DNA from: Heliocidaris erythrogramma | Lineage: Eukaryota; Echinodermata; Echinoidea; Camarodonta; Echinometridae | Direction of reading: 5' to 3' | DNA length: 64,000 bases | Assembly (NCBI GenBank): GCA_025617745.1 | Contig: CM046855.1 | Span: forward strand, 45,859,813 to 45,923,812 | Part shown: positions 49,001-60,940 of the stretch, piece by piece | How the letters are laid out: each line of letters begins with the position of its first letter | Numbering within the stretch: position 1 is the first letter of the stretch | Program-made: the position numbers and the translations under genes | Notes under the pieces: model-generated | What the model saw: only the letters and a program-made list of their open reading frames with translations | Database searches by the model: none | What the model was told of the DNA's origin: nothing

Positions 49001-52000
49001 GATCCTTTCTCTGTGATAGGACTAACTAGTAATGCATTACCTGGATTAAAAAGAAAGATGGTTACATTTTACTTACTGAGAATATTACTGATTTAATGCA
49101 TCGACTCCTAAATTTTCTCATTCCCGAAGGCTTTATACAAGAACAACTCTATTCTTGTATACAATAGGTGAACATGACCAATGTGATGATAAAGCGAGCA
49201 AACTCTTGCCGTTTGCTCTATACATGCATCCACCATGAAACATCAATATGACTTGGAATTATCATCTGTTGAGAGCCATAAGGGCGTTAAATCATATACT
49301 TTAATACAGAGTTAACGTTCTTCTTGCTCTTAACAGACGATATAATTGTGTCATTCTATATTAAACCTTGTGCAGTGGAAACTCACTATAGCGAGGTCCT
49401 TGGGACCATGAAAATCACCTTGTTATATCAGGAATCTCCATATATTAAGGTAAAAAAACAAAAAAAACAAGATGAATGCGACTGCGTCTCCTATATGCCT
49501 CCGCCTAAATTCAGTTGATGGCTCAAACTCTTCTAGAAATATTTGATAACGAGGCTAAAAACCAGTAATTTCATGTAATTTTATGTAAATTGACCTGTGA
49601 CCTCTGACCTTTGACCTACTTACCCCAAAATCTAATCAGTTCATCTTTCTATGGGGATACATACTGGTACCAAGTTTGAAGTTCTTACCTCAAACAGTTC
49701 TTCAGAAATCGTGGTAACGGTGCTAAAAACCAAGAATTTCATGTAATTTCATGTAAATTGACCTCTGTGACCTCTGACCTTTGACCTCCTTACCCCAAAA
49801 TCTAATCAGTTCATCTTTCTATGGGGATACATACTGGTACCAAGTTTGAAGTTCTCACCTCAGATAGTTCTTGAGATACTGCGGTAACGGTGCTAAAAAC
49901 CAGTAATTCCATGTAATTTTATGTAAATTGACCTCTGTGACCTCTGACCTTTGACCTACCTACCCCAAAATCTAATCAGTTCCTCTTTCTATGGGGATAC
50001 ATACTGGTACCAAGTTTGAAGTTCTCACCTCAAACAGTTCTTGAGATATCGCGGTAACGGTGCTAAAAACCAAGAATTTCATGTAAATTGACCTCTGTGA
50101 CCTCTGACCTTTGACCTCCTTACCCCAAAATCTAATCAGTCCATCTTTCTATGGGGATACATACTGGTACCAAGTTTGAAGTTCTCACCTCAGATAGTTC
50201 TTGAGATACCGCGGTAACGGTGCTAAAAACCAGTAATTCCATGTAATTTCATGTAAATTGACCTCTGTGACCTCTGAACTTTGACCTACCTACCCCAAAA
50301 TCTAATCAGTTCCTCTTTCTATGGGGATACATACTGGTACCAAGTTTGAAGTTCTCACCTCAAACAGTTCTTGAGATATCGTGGTAACGGTGCTAAAAAC
50401 CAAGAATTTTTATGTAATTTCAGGTAAATTGACCTCTGTGACCTCTGACCTTTGACCTACTTACCCCAAAATCTAATCAGTTCATCTTTCTATGGGGATA
50501 CATACTGGTACCAAGTTTGAAGTTCTTACCTCAAACAGTTCTTCAGAAATCGTGGTAACGGTGCTAAAAACCAAGAATTTCATGTAATTTCATGTAAATT
50601 GACCTCTGTGACCTCTGACCTTTGACCTCCTTACCCCAAAATCTAATCAGTTCATCTTTCTATGGGGATACATACTGGTACCAAGTTTGAAGTTCTCACC
50701 TCAGATAGTTCTTGAGATACTGCGGTAACGGTGCTAAAAACCAGTAATTCCATGTAATTTTATGTAAATTGACCTCTGTGACCTCTGACCTTTGACCTAC
50801 CTACCCCAAAATCTAATCAGTTCCTCTTTCTATGGGGATACATACTGGTACCAAGTTTGAAGTTCTCACCTCAAACAGTTCTTGAGATATCGCGGTAACG
50901 GTGCTAAAAACCAAGAATTTCATGTAAATTGACCTCTGTGACCTCTGACCTTTGACCTCCTTACCCCAAAATCTAATCAGTTCATCTTTCTATGGGGATA
51001 CATACTGGTACCAAGTTTGAAGTTCTCACCTCAGATAGTTCTTGAGATACCGCGGTAACGGTGCTAAAAACCAGTAATTCCATGTAATTTCATGTAAATT
51101 GACCTCTGTGACCTCTGAACTTTGACCTACCTACCCCAAAATCTAATCAGTTCCTCTTTCTATGGGGATACATACTGGTACCAAGTTTGAAGTTCTCACC
51201 TCAAACAGTTCTTGAGATATCGTGGTAACGGTGCTAAAAACCAAGAATTTTTATGTAATTTCAGGTAAATTGACCTCTGTGACCTCTGACCTTTGACCTA
51301 CTTACCCCAAAATCTAATCAGTTCATCTTTCTATGGGGATACATACTGGTACCAAGTTTGAAGTTCTTACCTCAAACAGTTCTTCAGAAATCGTGGTAAC
51401 GGTGCTAAAAACCAAGAATTTCATGTAATTTCATGTAAATTGACCTCTGTGACCTCTGACCTTTGACCTCCTTACCCCAAAATCTAATCAGTTCCTCTTT
51501 CTATGGGGATACATACTGGTACCAAGTTTGAAGTTCTCACCTCATAGGCATATATGCCTCCGCCTAAATTCAGTTGATGGCTCAAACTCTTCTAGAAATA
51601 TTTGATAACGAGGCTAAAAACCAGTAATTTCATGTAATTTTATGTAAATTGACCTCTGTGACCTCTGACTTTTGACCTACTTACCCCAAAATCTAATCAG
51701 TTCATCTTTCTATGGGGATACATACTGGTACCAAGTTTGAAGTTCTTACCTCAAACAGTTCTTCAGAAATCGTGGTAACCGTGCTAAAAACCAAGAATTT
51801 CATGTAATTTCATGTAAATTGACCTCTGTGACCTCTGACCTTTGACCTCCTTACCCCAAAATCTAATCAGTTCATCTTTCTATGGGGATACATACTGGTA
51901 CCAAGTTTGAAGTTCTCACCTCAGATAGTTCTTGAGATACTGCGGTAACGGTGCTAAAAACCAGTAATTCCATGTAATTTTATGTAAATTGACCTCTGTG

Positions 52001-55000
52001 ACCTCTGACCTTTGACCTACCTACCCCAAAATCTAATCAGTTCATCTTTCTATGGGGATACATACTGGTACCAAGTTTGAAGTTCTCACCTCAAACAGTT
52101 CTTGAGATATCGCGGTAACGGTGCTAAAAACCAAGAATTTCATGTAAATTGACCTCTGTGACCTCTGACCTTTGACCTCCTTACCCCAAAATCTAATCAG
52201 TTCATCTTTCTATGGGGATACATACTGGTACCAAGTTTGAAGTTCTCACCTCAGATAGTTCTTGAGATACCGCGGTGCTAAAAACCAGTAATTCCATGTA
52301 ATTTCATGTAAATTGACCTCTGTGACCTCTGAACTTTGACCTACTTACCCCAAAATCTAATCAGTTCCTCTTTCTATGGGGATACATACTGGTACCAAGT
52401 TTGAAGTTCTCACCTCAAACAGTTCTTGAGATATCGTGGTAACGGTGCTAAAAACCAAGAATTTTAATGTAATTTCAGGTAAATTGACCTCTGTGACCTC
52501 TGACCTTTGACCTACTTACCCCAAAATCTAATCAGTTCATCTTCGTATGGGGATACATACTAGTACCAAGTTTGAGGTTCCTACCTCAAATGATTCTTCA
52601 GATATCACGGTAACGAGCGCACGCACGCACGCACGGACGGACAACCCGAAAACATAATGCCTCCGGCACCCACCTTCGGTGGGCGGAGGCATAAAAAAGA
52701 TCTGTGACCAGCAAAATTACCTTGCTATATCAAGAATCTCCTTATATTGGAGCTCTTTATAACGACTGTCTACTATAGTAAAGTATAAAGTTGATAATCT
52801 TATCTATTATGAATATGCAAAATAATTTTCAACTAAAGAACAAAATAATTTACCAATCATATACTGATCTTCCAGTGCAAAGGTATCAGCATCCTTGGGA
52901 AACTCCATCCACATAGGTCTAGAAAACAAAGGAACATATTTAGTAAATAATATCTGAGTTATAACAAGAGCTTTCAAAGGCATTCTAATGACCATACATC
53001 TGTAAGGAAACCTGTGGACCACTGATAAAAGGGAAGACACATTTTGCAATTACTGAAATAGAAAACATTACAAAGTATTTTGATGAATAAACAATCAAGT
53101 CAATGAGTAATAGTTATTAACTTCACTGACCTTGATTGTCTTCATTTCTCATTAAAGATAAAGTTGAGTTCTGGCCATGTGATTACATTGTGAAAGAAAC
53201 TGTCTCACAGCAATTGTGAAAGGTTGAATAAGAATTGGTGTGTAGTGTGAGGTTTTGGAACCATCAAAATTAAAAATGTCCAGGGAATCTTGCTGAAAAG
53301 CACATGCACTGCACACAGAAATGGGTATAATGGACTGTACACACATGTGCCATGAATGTTTGGCCCGAACACTTCAGCTATTTCTCGTCATATTTTGAAT
53401 TATATGGGAATTTCATATTGGCCGAATAAATGTCACTGTGATGTAGTTGCAGACAACTCCCCCATTCGCTCCAACACAAAATGACTAATATGTCATTTTT
53501 GAAAAATTTATTACTTGGTAGGATCTTTTTCTTTTATGAGGACCTATAACAATATGCTGGCTCCAATACAGTATGAGTACTGCCCTGAGGGTAAAGGCGC
53601 TTCGGAGAAAACCGCAAATTAATGATATTTATGTGTATGACAAACAGGAGAGTTGTCCATAAGTGTGTCACAATCGACTCACCAATTGCCAATTTTGAAA
53701 TTCGCATAGATGTAGTGATCTCATTTTTCAAATATCAATAACTTTCTTATTCCTTGTCTTTCAAACTTTCACCATCCTGTTTTTCTTATTTTTCTGCTTT
53801 CACACAAATCATCTTATTACCAAGGTTGGATTGCCCTTTAAGACACATAGATTTTCATTCACTGCACATGAATTGAAAAGGCTATCAAAATTTGTGTAAA
53901 TAGTGTCATCAATCCAGTTATCGAGCCATTATGTTTGTCCACAGAAGCTTATAACATGGAAGTGACAACACAGAAGACACCATCTGTTCTTCATAAATAT
54001 TTCATTAATGTACTAGTTTGGAAGCTAGATTATAGTGGTTCAATCACTTGATTTTTTTAATCAAAAGGTTGCAAATTTGAATTCATGCTATTACATTTAC
54101 ATATATCACTAGACAATGCCTTATAGTTTCATTTGTTTCTCTTGACCTGTCTGTAGTACAGCTGGTTTTTGGTAGTAAGAATTCCTTGAATGCTTGATCC
54201 TTCTTCATTGAAATAGTGTAGGGGACACTTAAGTGCCACTGTTAGATGGATATCAGTGATTTAAAAAAAACTTTTTTAAATTCACATGTTCATACCTCAT
54301 TGGGGGAAGGCCAGTCTGAGAAGAGTTGTAGAAGAGCGTGTACCATAAGGGAAGAAGTGCGTATCTGGCACGGACTGCGTTTCGTATGATGAGCTTGTTT
54401 TCTGGCTGAAGCAACCACGGTTCCCGACGCTTGGTGTCGATGTGCGCGTGGGCACGGAAGAACGGCTGATAGGCACCAGCCTTGATAGGAAATAAAGATA
54501 TAACAGGACGAAATGACAATGATCTTTTACTTTAAAAAAAATCAAAAGCTAGTCTATTTCCATTTCATTTTCTATGGAAAATTATCTAATGGGGTGTTGC
54601 AAGAAAGTTGCAATCGATTGCAAATTGTAAAGCAAATTAGAACAACCATTCTGAATGGTTCAGGGTCTGCCCATTCAAGAAGATGCGCTTGCAACAATGA
54701 TTTTGATTGGTCAGTACCGATCAGTTGCAACTTGCAATCAATCGCAACTTTCTTGCAACACCCCATAAGTCTCACTATCTTAAAAATAATAAAGTTATTT
54801 GAAAACAATTCCAAACAAAAATTGTTGGGCTATTTGGGTGGTGATGTGACAATGCCAATGATGTTCAAGATGTTGATGAGGATGATGGTCGTGGCAACGA
54901 AGGTTAAGAAGGCAATGATCAAATTGACGGTGATGGCGATGATGATCTCGAAGATGATTTTGATGGTGGTGACTATGCTGATAATGATTATAATGGAGAT

Positions 55001-58000
55001 GCTGAAGAAGAGGAGGGTGATGATGGAGATGATGATGATGATGATGATGATGTTGATAATGATGTTGGTGGTGATGATAAGGATAAAGATGTTGATAATG
55101 ATGAAGATGATGATCACGATGAATATAGTGATCATAATCATAATGATGCTGATGATGATGACTATGATGATGATGAAGAAAAAAAAGATGTTGACAAAGA
55201 TGACAACGATTATGAAGATGATGATAATGAAAATAATGTTTGTTGACGATGACGATGATGATTATGATGATGATGATGATTGTGACGACGATGATAATGA
55301 CTATGATGGTGGTAATGTTCAGATGTTGGCGATGAGCTTGGTGGTGGTGGCATCTGATTACAAAGATATCTGTGATAGATATTGATCATGATGATGATAA
55401 TGATAGTTTCATACCTGATACCACCGAGTGAGCAATTCTTCATCAGGGTTCTTGAAGAATCCACCAACATCAGCTGCAAGACAACAAAACAGAAAACAAG
55501 TGGTATCATTGGTATCCTACATATCCAGCACTCCAGAAAAGTGTCAAGTATCCAGACATGCATATTGAGGTAGAATGTATTTAAAATGTAGTGTGTAAAG
55601 AAGCTAGATTAACAACCTTGGCGATATATTACTACCATCAAGATTCAAACTTCAATCACAGTCAACTTTGTATTCAATATATCAAAATAAAATTTATAAG
55701 GATATTACCAATTATTCATCTCTACTTGCATTGTACTAGATGACTCAATAATCATAACTAATGAATATTTATGACTGCTGACACATAATACAAGATATCA
55801 CTGAATATTCATTATTACTGACCTAAAAGACACTTAAATGAATATTCACTGTTACTGACCTCCTATGAATGGGATGCCTGCCAGACCAATACTAAGCAGC
55901 ATAGGATTGCTTGCTTTCAGGTGACCCCACTCAGCTGCATTGTCACCAGTCCAGATGGCACCTACACAGCAAGATTTAAAAAAGAAGTATTGTTTAAAAA
56001 TCACACGATACCAATATTATATCTTAAAAAATAATTACCTATATAAGGCATTTTAGCGGCGCATTAAAAACGCATATTTTTGTCCGCTTGATTTGCGCGT
56101 ACAATATCAGGGCATATTCAATGCAACTCCAACTTCCCCATAGGCTACTGTACCAAATTTGCCTGGTCAGTGCGCTTTTATCAATGTGCATGCGCGCAGT
56201 AAGGCTTAAACAATTTACGACACAATCGCTTGGCCCAGATTACATACCTGTATGAATAACCTGAAATCAGACCCAGGAACTGACAGGCAAAAAGACGTGT
56301 TTGTAATTGCTACAAAATAGGCATATACATGATATAGGTAATAATAATAATATTGAATGGCTTTTCTTTCGTGGGACACAAGGGTATATCGCACTGGCTT
56401 TGAAAATATTTTACTTGTCGTGCCAACTCATGAAATATGCTCATAGCTCATGCGATATATCCTTGTATCCCACTCAAGGCCATTCAATATCATATAAATA
56501 ACGGTGGCTTCCTGTGAAGCGCTCCCTCAGGTATTAAAGGTATTTAAATAAAAGATGTTACTGGGTGCATAATTTTGCTTTGAAATATCATACACATCAA
56601 TTGAAATCACTTACCATATCTCTGTGTTCCAGAAAAGAAGGCTCTTGAAAGGGTAAATGGTCTTTCCGTGCCACCAGATCTCTGTATCTGACCTTCAGCA
56701 TTTGCCATATGCTGCAATAGAAGATGACATAGACAATTGATCTTTCGATGAAAGGGACAAATTTTGAGAATTTAAAGTGAGGCACTACCTGGAGACTGGC
56801 ATAGCGTCTACTCTCAAAGAACATACAACAACTGTAATTCCATGAAGCACATTTCAGAGTCAAAGAGTATTATTGGTAAGAAACTTTACCTAATTGGCAA
56901 ACACAGAGCGTGGCATGATCTCCGTTTTGGTGCTTATTAAACACCATGGAAGCTTTACATTGGAACAAAAATTCCATGCTTAAGATTGAAAGTAGTAGCT
57001 CATATAAGTTCTATCATAAACAGATCCCTTGCTAATCTGGAGCTCAATGTTCTGGATAATACACCAAGTTACTAATATTTAAATTCTTAAGCATACGCCT
57101 TCAAAAAAGTTGCTCTTAACGACCTGAAAGCATGACCAGACTTTGCCTGATGTAGCAACGAGTGAAGCATGCATGGTGGAATCTACCAACAGAGATGCTG
57201 TCATGGATAACAAGTTAATTTCAGAGTTTGATTGCATGCACAAAATGATCACTTATGGGGGAAGGGGGGGGGGGGGGGTTATTCATTCATTCTTTCCACT
57301 TTGATATGTCTAAGGCCAGGTTTGCAACCTTCCCATATTAGCTCTAAGCAATTCAATCTCAGGCTACTGCTTCATTGCTACTTATCAAGGAAAATACCAC
57401 GACTCAATCCTATAAAGACCACTCACAAAGTAAAAGCCATAGAGGTTGTGCACATCTCTATGCTCCCAGCCGTTAGCATGGACAACATCCTTGTGCATGG
57501 TGACCTCAGGTCCGTTGAACACCGACGGCTCGTTCATGTCATTCCAGTTGAAGAGGTTTGGACGACTGCCCTCGTAGCTGTCGTGACTCAGGCGGCTTGC
57601 CCACCAATCGCGGACGTCCTGGCGGGTGAAGTCTGGGTAGCTTGAGGAACCTTGGGAAGGGAGGAGGAGGGAAGGAAGATTAGTGGAGAAAAAGTGCATT
57701 TTAACTTGTTGCTCACCATCTAGACTGCCGCTGGAAGCAACAGTGAATTAACTGCAAAAGGAACATGTTCCACAAATATTGTAATGTGACAAAAACAATG
57801 TTTACGAAGTTTACATCAAATGACAAATTGTCATTTACATTGCACGCACCTTTGAGCACCTGCTATGGGGCCTCGCTCTGTGATATCTCTCTTGCATTAT
57901 CTTTGGGATTTCCTCAGTATGTTACTGTGAAAAGTTGTATGTACCTGTCTGAAACCATGCAGAACATTTTACTCTGTTTTTTTTTTTTCCATTTTACCAT

Positions 58001-60940
58001 TTTTTTTCCAGTGTAGATAGGGCTGAATAGCAAATTTTCTATCAGTAAATGTTCATGTTATACTTTATGCAACACTTCTAAACCCTACATGAAAAGGTTC
58101 AGAATTTTTTCAATTCAACCTATGGACTACTGAATTCTCCCAGTCCCGTAGGCTTAATACAAGAACCAAACGTTTCCCATGGGCAATGGGTTAACAGCAT
58201 CTTGACAGTACCTACCTGGCCAACACCAACCCTCATACTCGCTGCCATCCTGCTTGCGGACGAAATAGTCATTGTCTTTGCCTTCCTTGTACATGTGGTA
58301 GTTGTTGTCTCGGTGGACATGGGGATCTACAATGGTCACCATCTACAAAGGGAAGCAATCGATGGAAATATATTCTACTAAGTGTCCATTTTTTACAACT
58401 GAAAGTTGACAAAGTACTCATTATCTTTGCCTTCCTTATACATGTGGTAGTTGTTGTCTTGGTGAACAACAGTTCGATGTACTTTTCAAGTCTAATACAT
58501 TTGAAATGGACTGCAATATGTCAATCCATTGTATACATTCTAGTTTTGGAAGGACAGATTTTCCTGGGACCCTGGTCTTATGGAACACTGTCGTCAACAG
58601 GTGATGAGATAATAATGAGATTTACTGTGCACCTTACGCTTTAAAAATTGTCATGTTTTTTCCCTATAAATGAGATAAACTATTCCTGTTAATCTCAGAC
58701 ATAGAGCTGCATGTAAAGTTTGCAATAAAAAAAAAAAGTCAGTCATAATTGCAATGCATCTTACTCGTTAAAAATCATAATAGGACATGGCTATGGAACA
58801 CTTAAAGGCCAGAGGGGGAAAATTATATTACAATACATCTTACATGAGTATATATCTTCAGAAAAAATAATTCATTACTTACTTTTCTCCCCTTGGCTGC
58901 CAAATGATCCAACATTCTTCCAGGGTCTGGGAATTTATGATTATCCCATGTCAAGTACCTATAAGAGAAAGATAGTAAATTCACGTTCATAATGCTCTAG
59001 TCTAAAAAAAAAAATGTTAACAACCTGATCTTTTTTTTTATTTTTTAATTCATAAATCTATTTATTATTTGTTTTAAATGTATTATTTGTTTTTCAAATT
59101 CAATTTAATTATATTCATTTCTTTATTCATTGACTGATTTTAATTTTTGTTGGGGGGGGGGGGGGGGGTCAGATCTATACTTGGTTGGGGAAGAGGGGAA
59201 TATTATGCGATAATAGAAACAAAGACATCTATTCATCATTAGTGCCAAGATTGAATGAAAGCTGCCACCAGCATTAATGAATAGCATAAATGAATATATA
59301 TGTATATCTAAAAATATCTAGGTTAGAAGTCAGAAGTACAGAAAATTAACATACCTCTTTCCATTGGTGTGTTCAATATCAAGCCAGATCACATCACATG
59401 GGATATCATGTTCGTCAAAATTCGCATCAACTCTGAAAATGAGAAAGAAGACAAAGCACTTCTCTGTTTAAACCACTGCCAGGGTCCTTGTCTAACTCTT
59501 TGGGTGCAGAGAAAAGTTATTTATTCCATGCCAAGCCATTTCGCTCACGTTTAAACAGAACCTTATATACAGTACATACGTTCAGCGATCAAATGATACA
59601 CGAAGGAGTATCCACAGTGTCTAAAGCCCATCGTACACTATGCGATTGATTGCGATCCGATTTTGGAAATGAATTGCAGTAGCATTGATTGAATACAGAC
59701 ATTTCAACAAATCTGACCTTCCTGATTCAGGTTCTGAACAATAATATGAATACTAACCAAGGAATTTGGTTTTGGTGCTTTCACAGCCTACTAGCAGGAA
59801 TAAGTGCCAAATCAGCTTCCAAACGTAGACAATCATAGGCCTGCTCTGATTATGATTTTAAGACGATTTAGCGTTTCCTCTCGACTAGAAGGCTGGCAAT
59901 AGGCTGTATGACTATTCCGAATGTCAATCAAAAAGATTTTCTGTGTTTCAATGTTCATATCAAATGCAATTACATTTTCTTCCAAACTTGGATCGCAAAC
60001 TGATCTTAAAGTGTACAGTGGGATAACAAAAATGCTAGGTCAACTGAAAAGTACCAGTAATATTGTGACATGCTCTTGAAAGACTTATTCACCATTCAAC
60101 TCTTACATTATTACATTTACAAGTGGTTGAATGAAAAACAAAACAATCTCATCATACTTACTGTTTAACATCCTCTTCATCATTGTAATTCCAGCGACAT
60201 TGATGGTATGCTATTGAAAAGAGCTGTGAGATATTTAAAGAAACATACAAAAATCAATTTGATAGTATTCAACTGTCTGATGAACTGATAACTGTACTGA
60301 TAGCATGAATAGGTTCAGAAATACAGTCAATAATACTGTATTCTTTGTTGGGGATAATGTTGGGGTTCTGCCATAATATGTACATGTACTTATACAGTGC
60401 GTCCCAGAAAAAACAAAATCCTCAAACAAAGGGTTATTGTTACCACACTCTGTGCTCTGTGACAATGATTATCTATTTTCCATAAACTAGAAGTATTATG
60501 CTTTTAAAAGATACCTTGATGGAGTCCAACCATACATGCTTTACCGAGCAGCAGCATTTTGAAAATGATTTGTAAAAGCTCAGTTGTGCCGGATTGTTTT
60601 TTGGGTTTCGTTTTTTTCTGGGATGCACTGTATATCTAGGATTTTTGGTGGCCCCATGCATGATGAACAGAACTTTAGTTGATCAATTTAGGGCCCTGCA
60701 TTATTACAATTCCTACTAACTACTACCACTACTACAACTGTTTTGCAAAATTGAGTGGTTACTTACTGGAGGAAGGAATGGTTTGCCAGTGAGGGTAGTA
60801 TATTGAGATAGGACGTCCATCGGTGATGGTCCAAAGAGGAGGAAGGTGTCGATGATACCAGACTCGGAGTACCAATGGGTGTCAACCTGAGGGACATCGC
60901 TCTCCCCTTTCACGTAGTCAAACATTCTTCCAAAGACAGA
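39943..60940 (-). CDS. GANAB: Glucosidase II alpha subunit, GH31 neutral alpha-glucosidase (3' 17 exons)
   Basis: ER enzyme that trims the two inner alpha-1,3 glucoses from N-glycans, controlling the calnexin cycle; it acts with a beta subunit. Minus-strand exons: 60940-60767, 60223-60162, 59432-59355, 58958-58883, 58342-58216, 57650-57427, 56711-56615, 55961-55860, 55473-55415, 54480-54296, 52918-52854, 49040-48967, 48565-48491, 48277-48164, 47304-47195, 40546-40446, 40046-39943. All are AG/GT and in phase, giving 608 residues ending DWTIRLS-stop. They run from the end of the N-terminal region ([17 protein letters not shown]) through the whole GH31 barrel: [22 protein letters not shown] (nucleophile Asp), WTGDNAAEW (acid/base Asp), GADVGGFF, FFRAHAH. 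The C-terminal beta domains follow ([14 protein letters not shown]). The family is about 940 residues, so roughly the first 335 are upstream of the window or unrecognised. GANC is the alternative paralogue; the tail resembles GANAB more. Confidence 0.93.
41204..41361 (+). repeat. Left inverted terminal repeat of the DIRS-like element
   Basis: Begins TATACCTACCTATTATGCCT and runs through GGGACCCCTTCGAGAATT. It is the reverse complement of 46961-47112 with about one mismatch. Confidence 0.88.
41404..41510. repeat. Internal complementary region of the DIRS-like element
   Basis: The first part is the reverse complement of the left outer end (41161-41216). The second part is the reverse complement of the right outer end (about 47095-47133). 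The two meet at TTTTACAAATTTACTGC, as expected for a DIRS internal complementary region. Confidence 0.8.
46961..47112 (-). repeat. Right inverted terminal repeat of the DIRS-like element
   Basis: Mirror of 41204-41361. It ends GGCATAATAGGTAGGTATA, about 80 bases from GANAB exon 47195-47304. Confidence 0.88.
47973..48120. mobile_element. GGGCC...CTTATAAAG foldback MITE
   Basis: GGGCCTTGTCTTATAAAGAG faces CTTTATAAGACGGGGCCC, with GCGATTGATTTGAATCAATCGC palindromes in both arms. It lies in a GANAB intron. Confidence 0.7.
49261..49344. mobile_element. Compact 80-base hairpin element, copy 2
   Basis: ATCATCTGTTGAGAGCCATA...TCTTGCTCTTAACAGACGAT has the same layout as 20190-20272, with more mismatches between the arms. 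Confidence 0.6.
49370..52780. mobile_element. Possible Tigger-like MITE split by the tandem-array element
   Basis: CAGTGGAAACTCACTATAGC at the left and TTATAACGACTGTCTACTATAG at the right look like the ends of a short mariner-type element. ACCTTGxTATATCAxGAATCTCC occurs on both sides of the 49493-52694 insertion. Confidence 0.35.
49493..52694 (-). mobile_element. Pearl/Tsp-like tandem-array element, copy 2, expanded
   Basis: Same family as 28873-30497 in the opposite orientation: about 19 units of about 168 bases, a GCAC/GGAC microsatellite, ACAACCCGAAAACATAATGCC and the terminal hairpin ending at about 52694. The far end is not the GACCGCGCGCGGTC palindrome but TATGCCTCCGCCTAAATTC, and this sequence occurs again inside the array at about 51549. 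Lies in the GANAB intron between 52854 and 49040. Confidence 0.78.
53395..53841. mobile_element. TTAA-edged foldback, AGGGCAATCC family, copy 2
   Basis: Reverse complement of 6158-6670; ends CCAAGGTTGGATTGCCCT-TTAA. Shared blocks: AATGTCACTGTGATGTAGTT, GACAACTCxCCCATT and CATTTTTCAAA. Confidence 0.6.
54591..54764. mobile_element. GGGGTGTTGCAAG foldback MITE
   Basis: GGGGTGTTGCAAGAAAGTTG is mirrored by CAACTTTCTTGCAACACCCC, a perfect 20-base end, with ATCGATTGCAA further in. GANAB intron. Confidence 0.75.
54840..55395 (+). repeat. GAT/ATG trinucleotide-rich tract
   Basis: About 550 bases of degenerate GATGAT repeat in a GANAB intron. It keeps long frames open on both strands (Met/Ile/Asp-rich) that are not genes. 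Confidence 0.85.
55860..55961 (-). CDS. GANAB: GANAB exon with the GH31 acid/base
   Basis: Encodes [19 protein letters not shown] and [14 protein letters not shown]. The aspartate of WTGDN is the acid/base residue. The donor is GTCAGT, weaker than the GTAAGT type used by most exons of this gene. Confidence 0.93.
56349..56491. mobile_element. ATATTGAATGGC foldback MITE
   Basis: ATATTGAATGGC and GTGGGACACAAGGGTATATC face GATATATCCTTGTATCCCAC and GCCATTCAATAT. Arms are about 45 bases. GANAB intron. Confidence 0.7.
57427..57650 (-). CDS. GANAB: GANAB exon with the GH31 nucleophile
   Basis: Encodes [19 protein letters not shown], then [20 protein letters not shown] and [15 protein letters not shown]. 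The aspartate of WNDMNE is the catalytic nucleophile of GH31 enzymes. 224 bases, phase 1 in and phase 0 out; the longest GANAB exon in the window. Confidence 0.95.
58398..58470 (-). pseudogene. Duplicate fragment of a GANAB exon
   Basis: About 60 bases on the minus strand read [19 protein letters not shown] and match the middle of the exon at 58216-58342 ([19 protein letters not shown]). Most base differences are silent. There is no acceptor at its upstream edge, and it lacks both ends of the real exon. It lies about 60 bases upstream of that exon, in the intron. Confidence 0.8.

Noticed and set aside
54513-55385. 290-codon open frame, Met/Asp-rich
   Set aside because: Produced by the GATGAT trinucleotide tract in a GANAB intron; no domain, and open frames occur on both strands.
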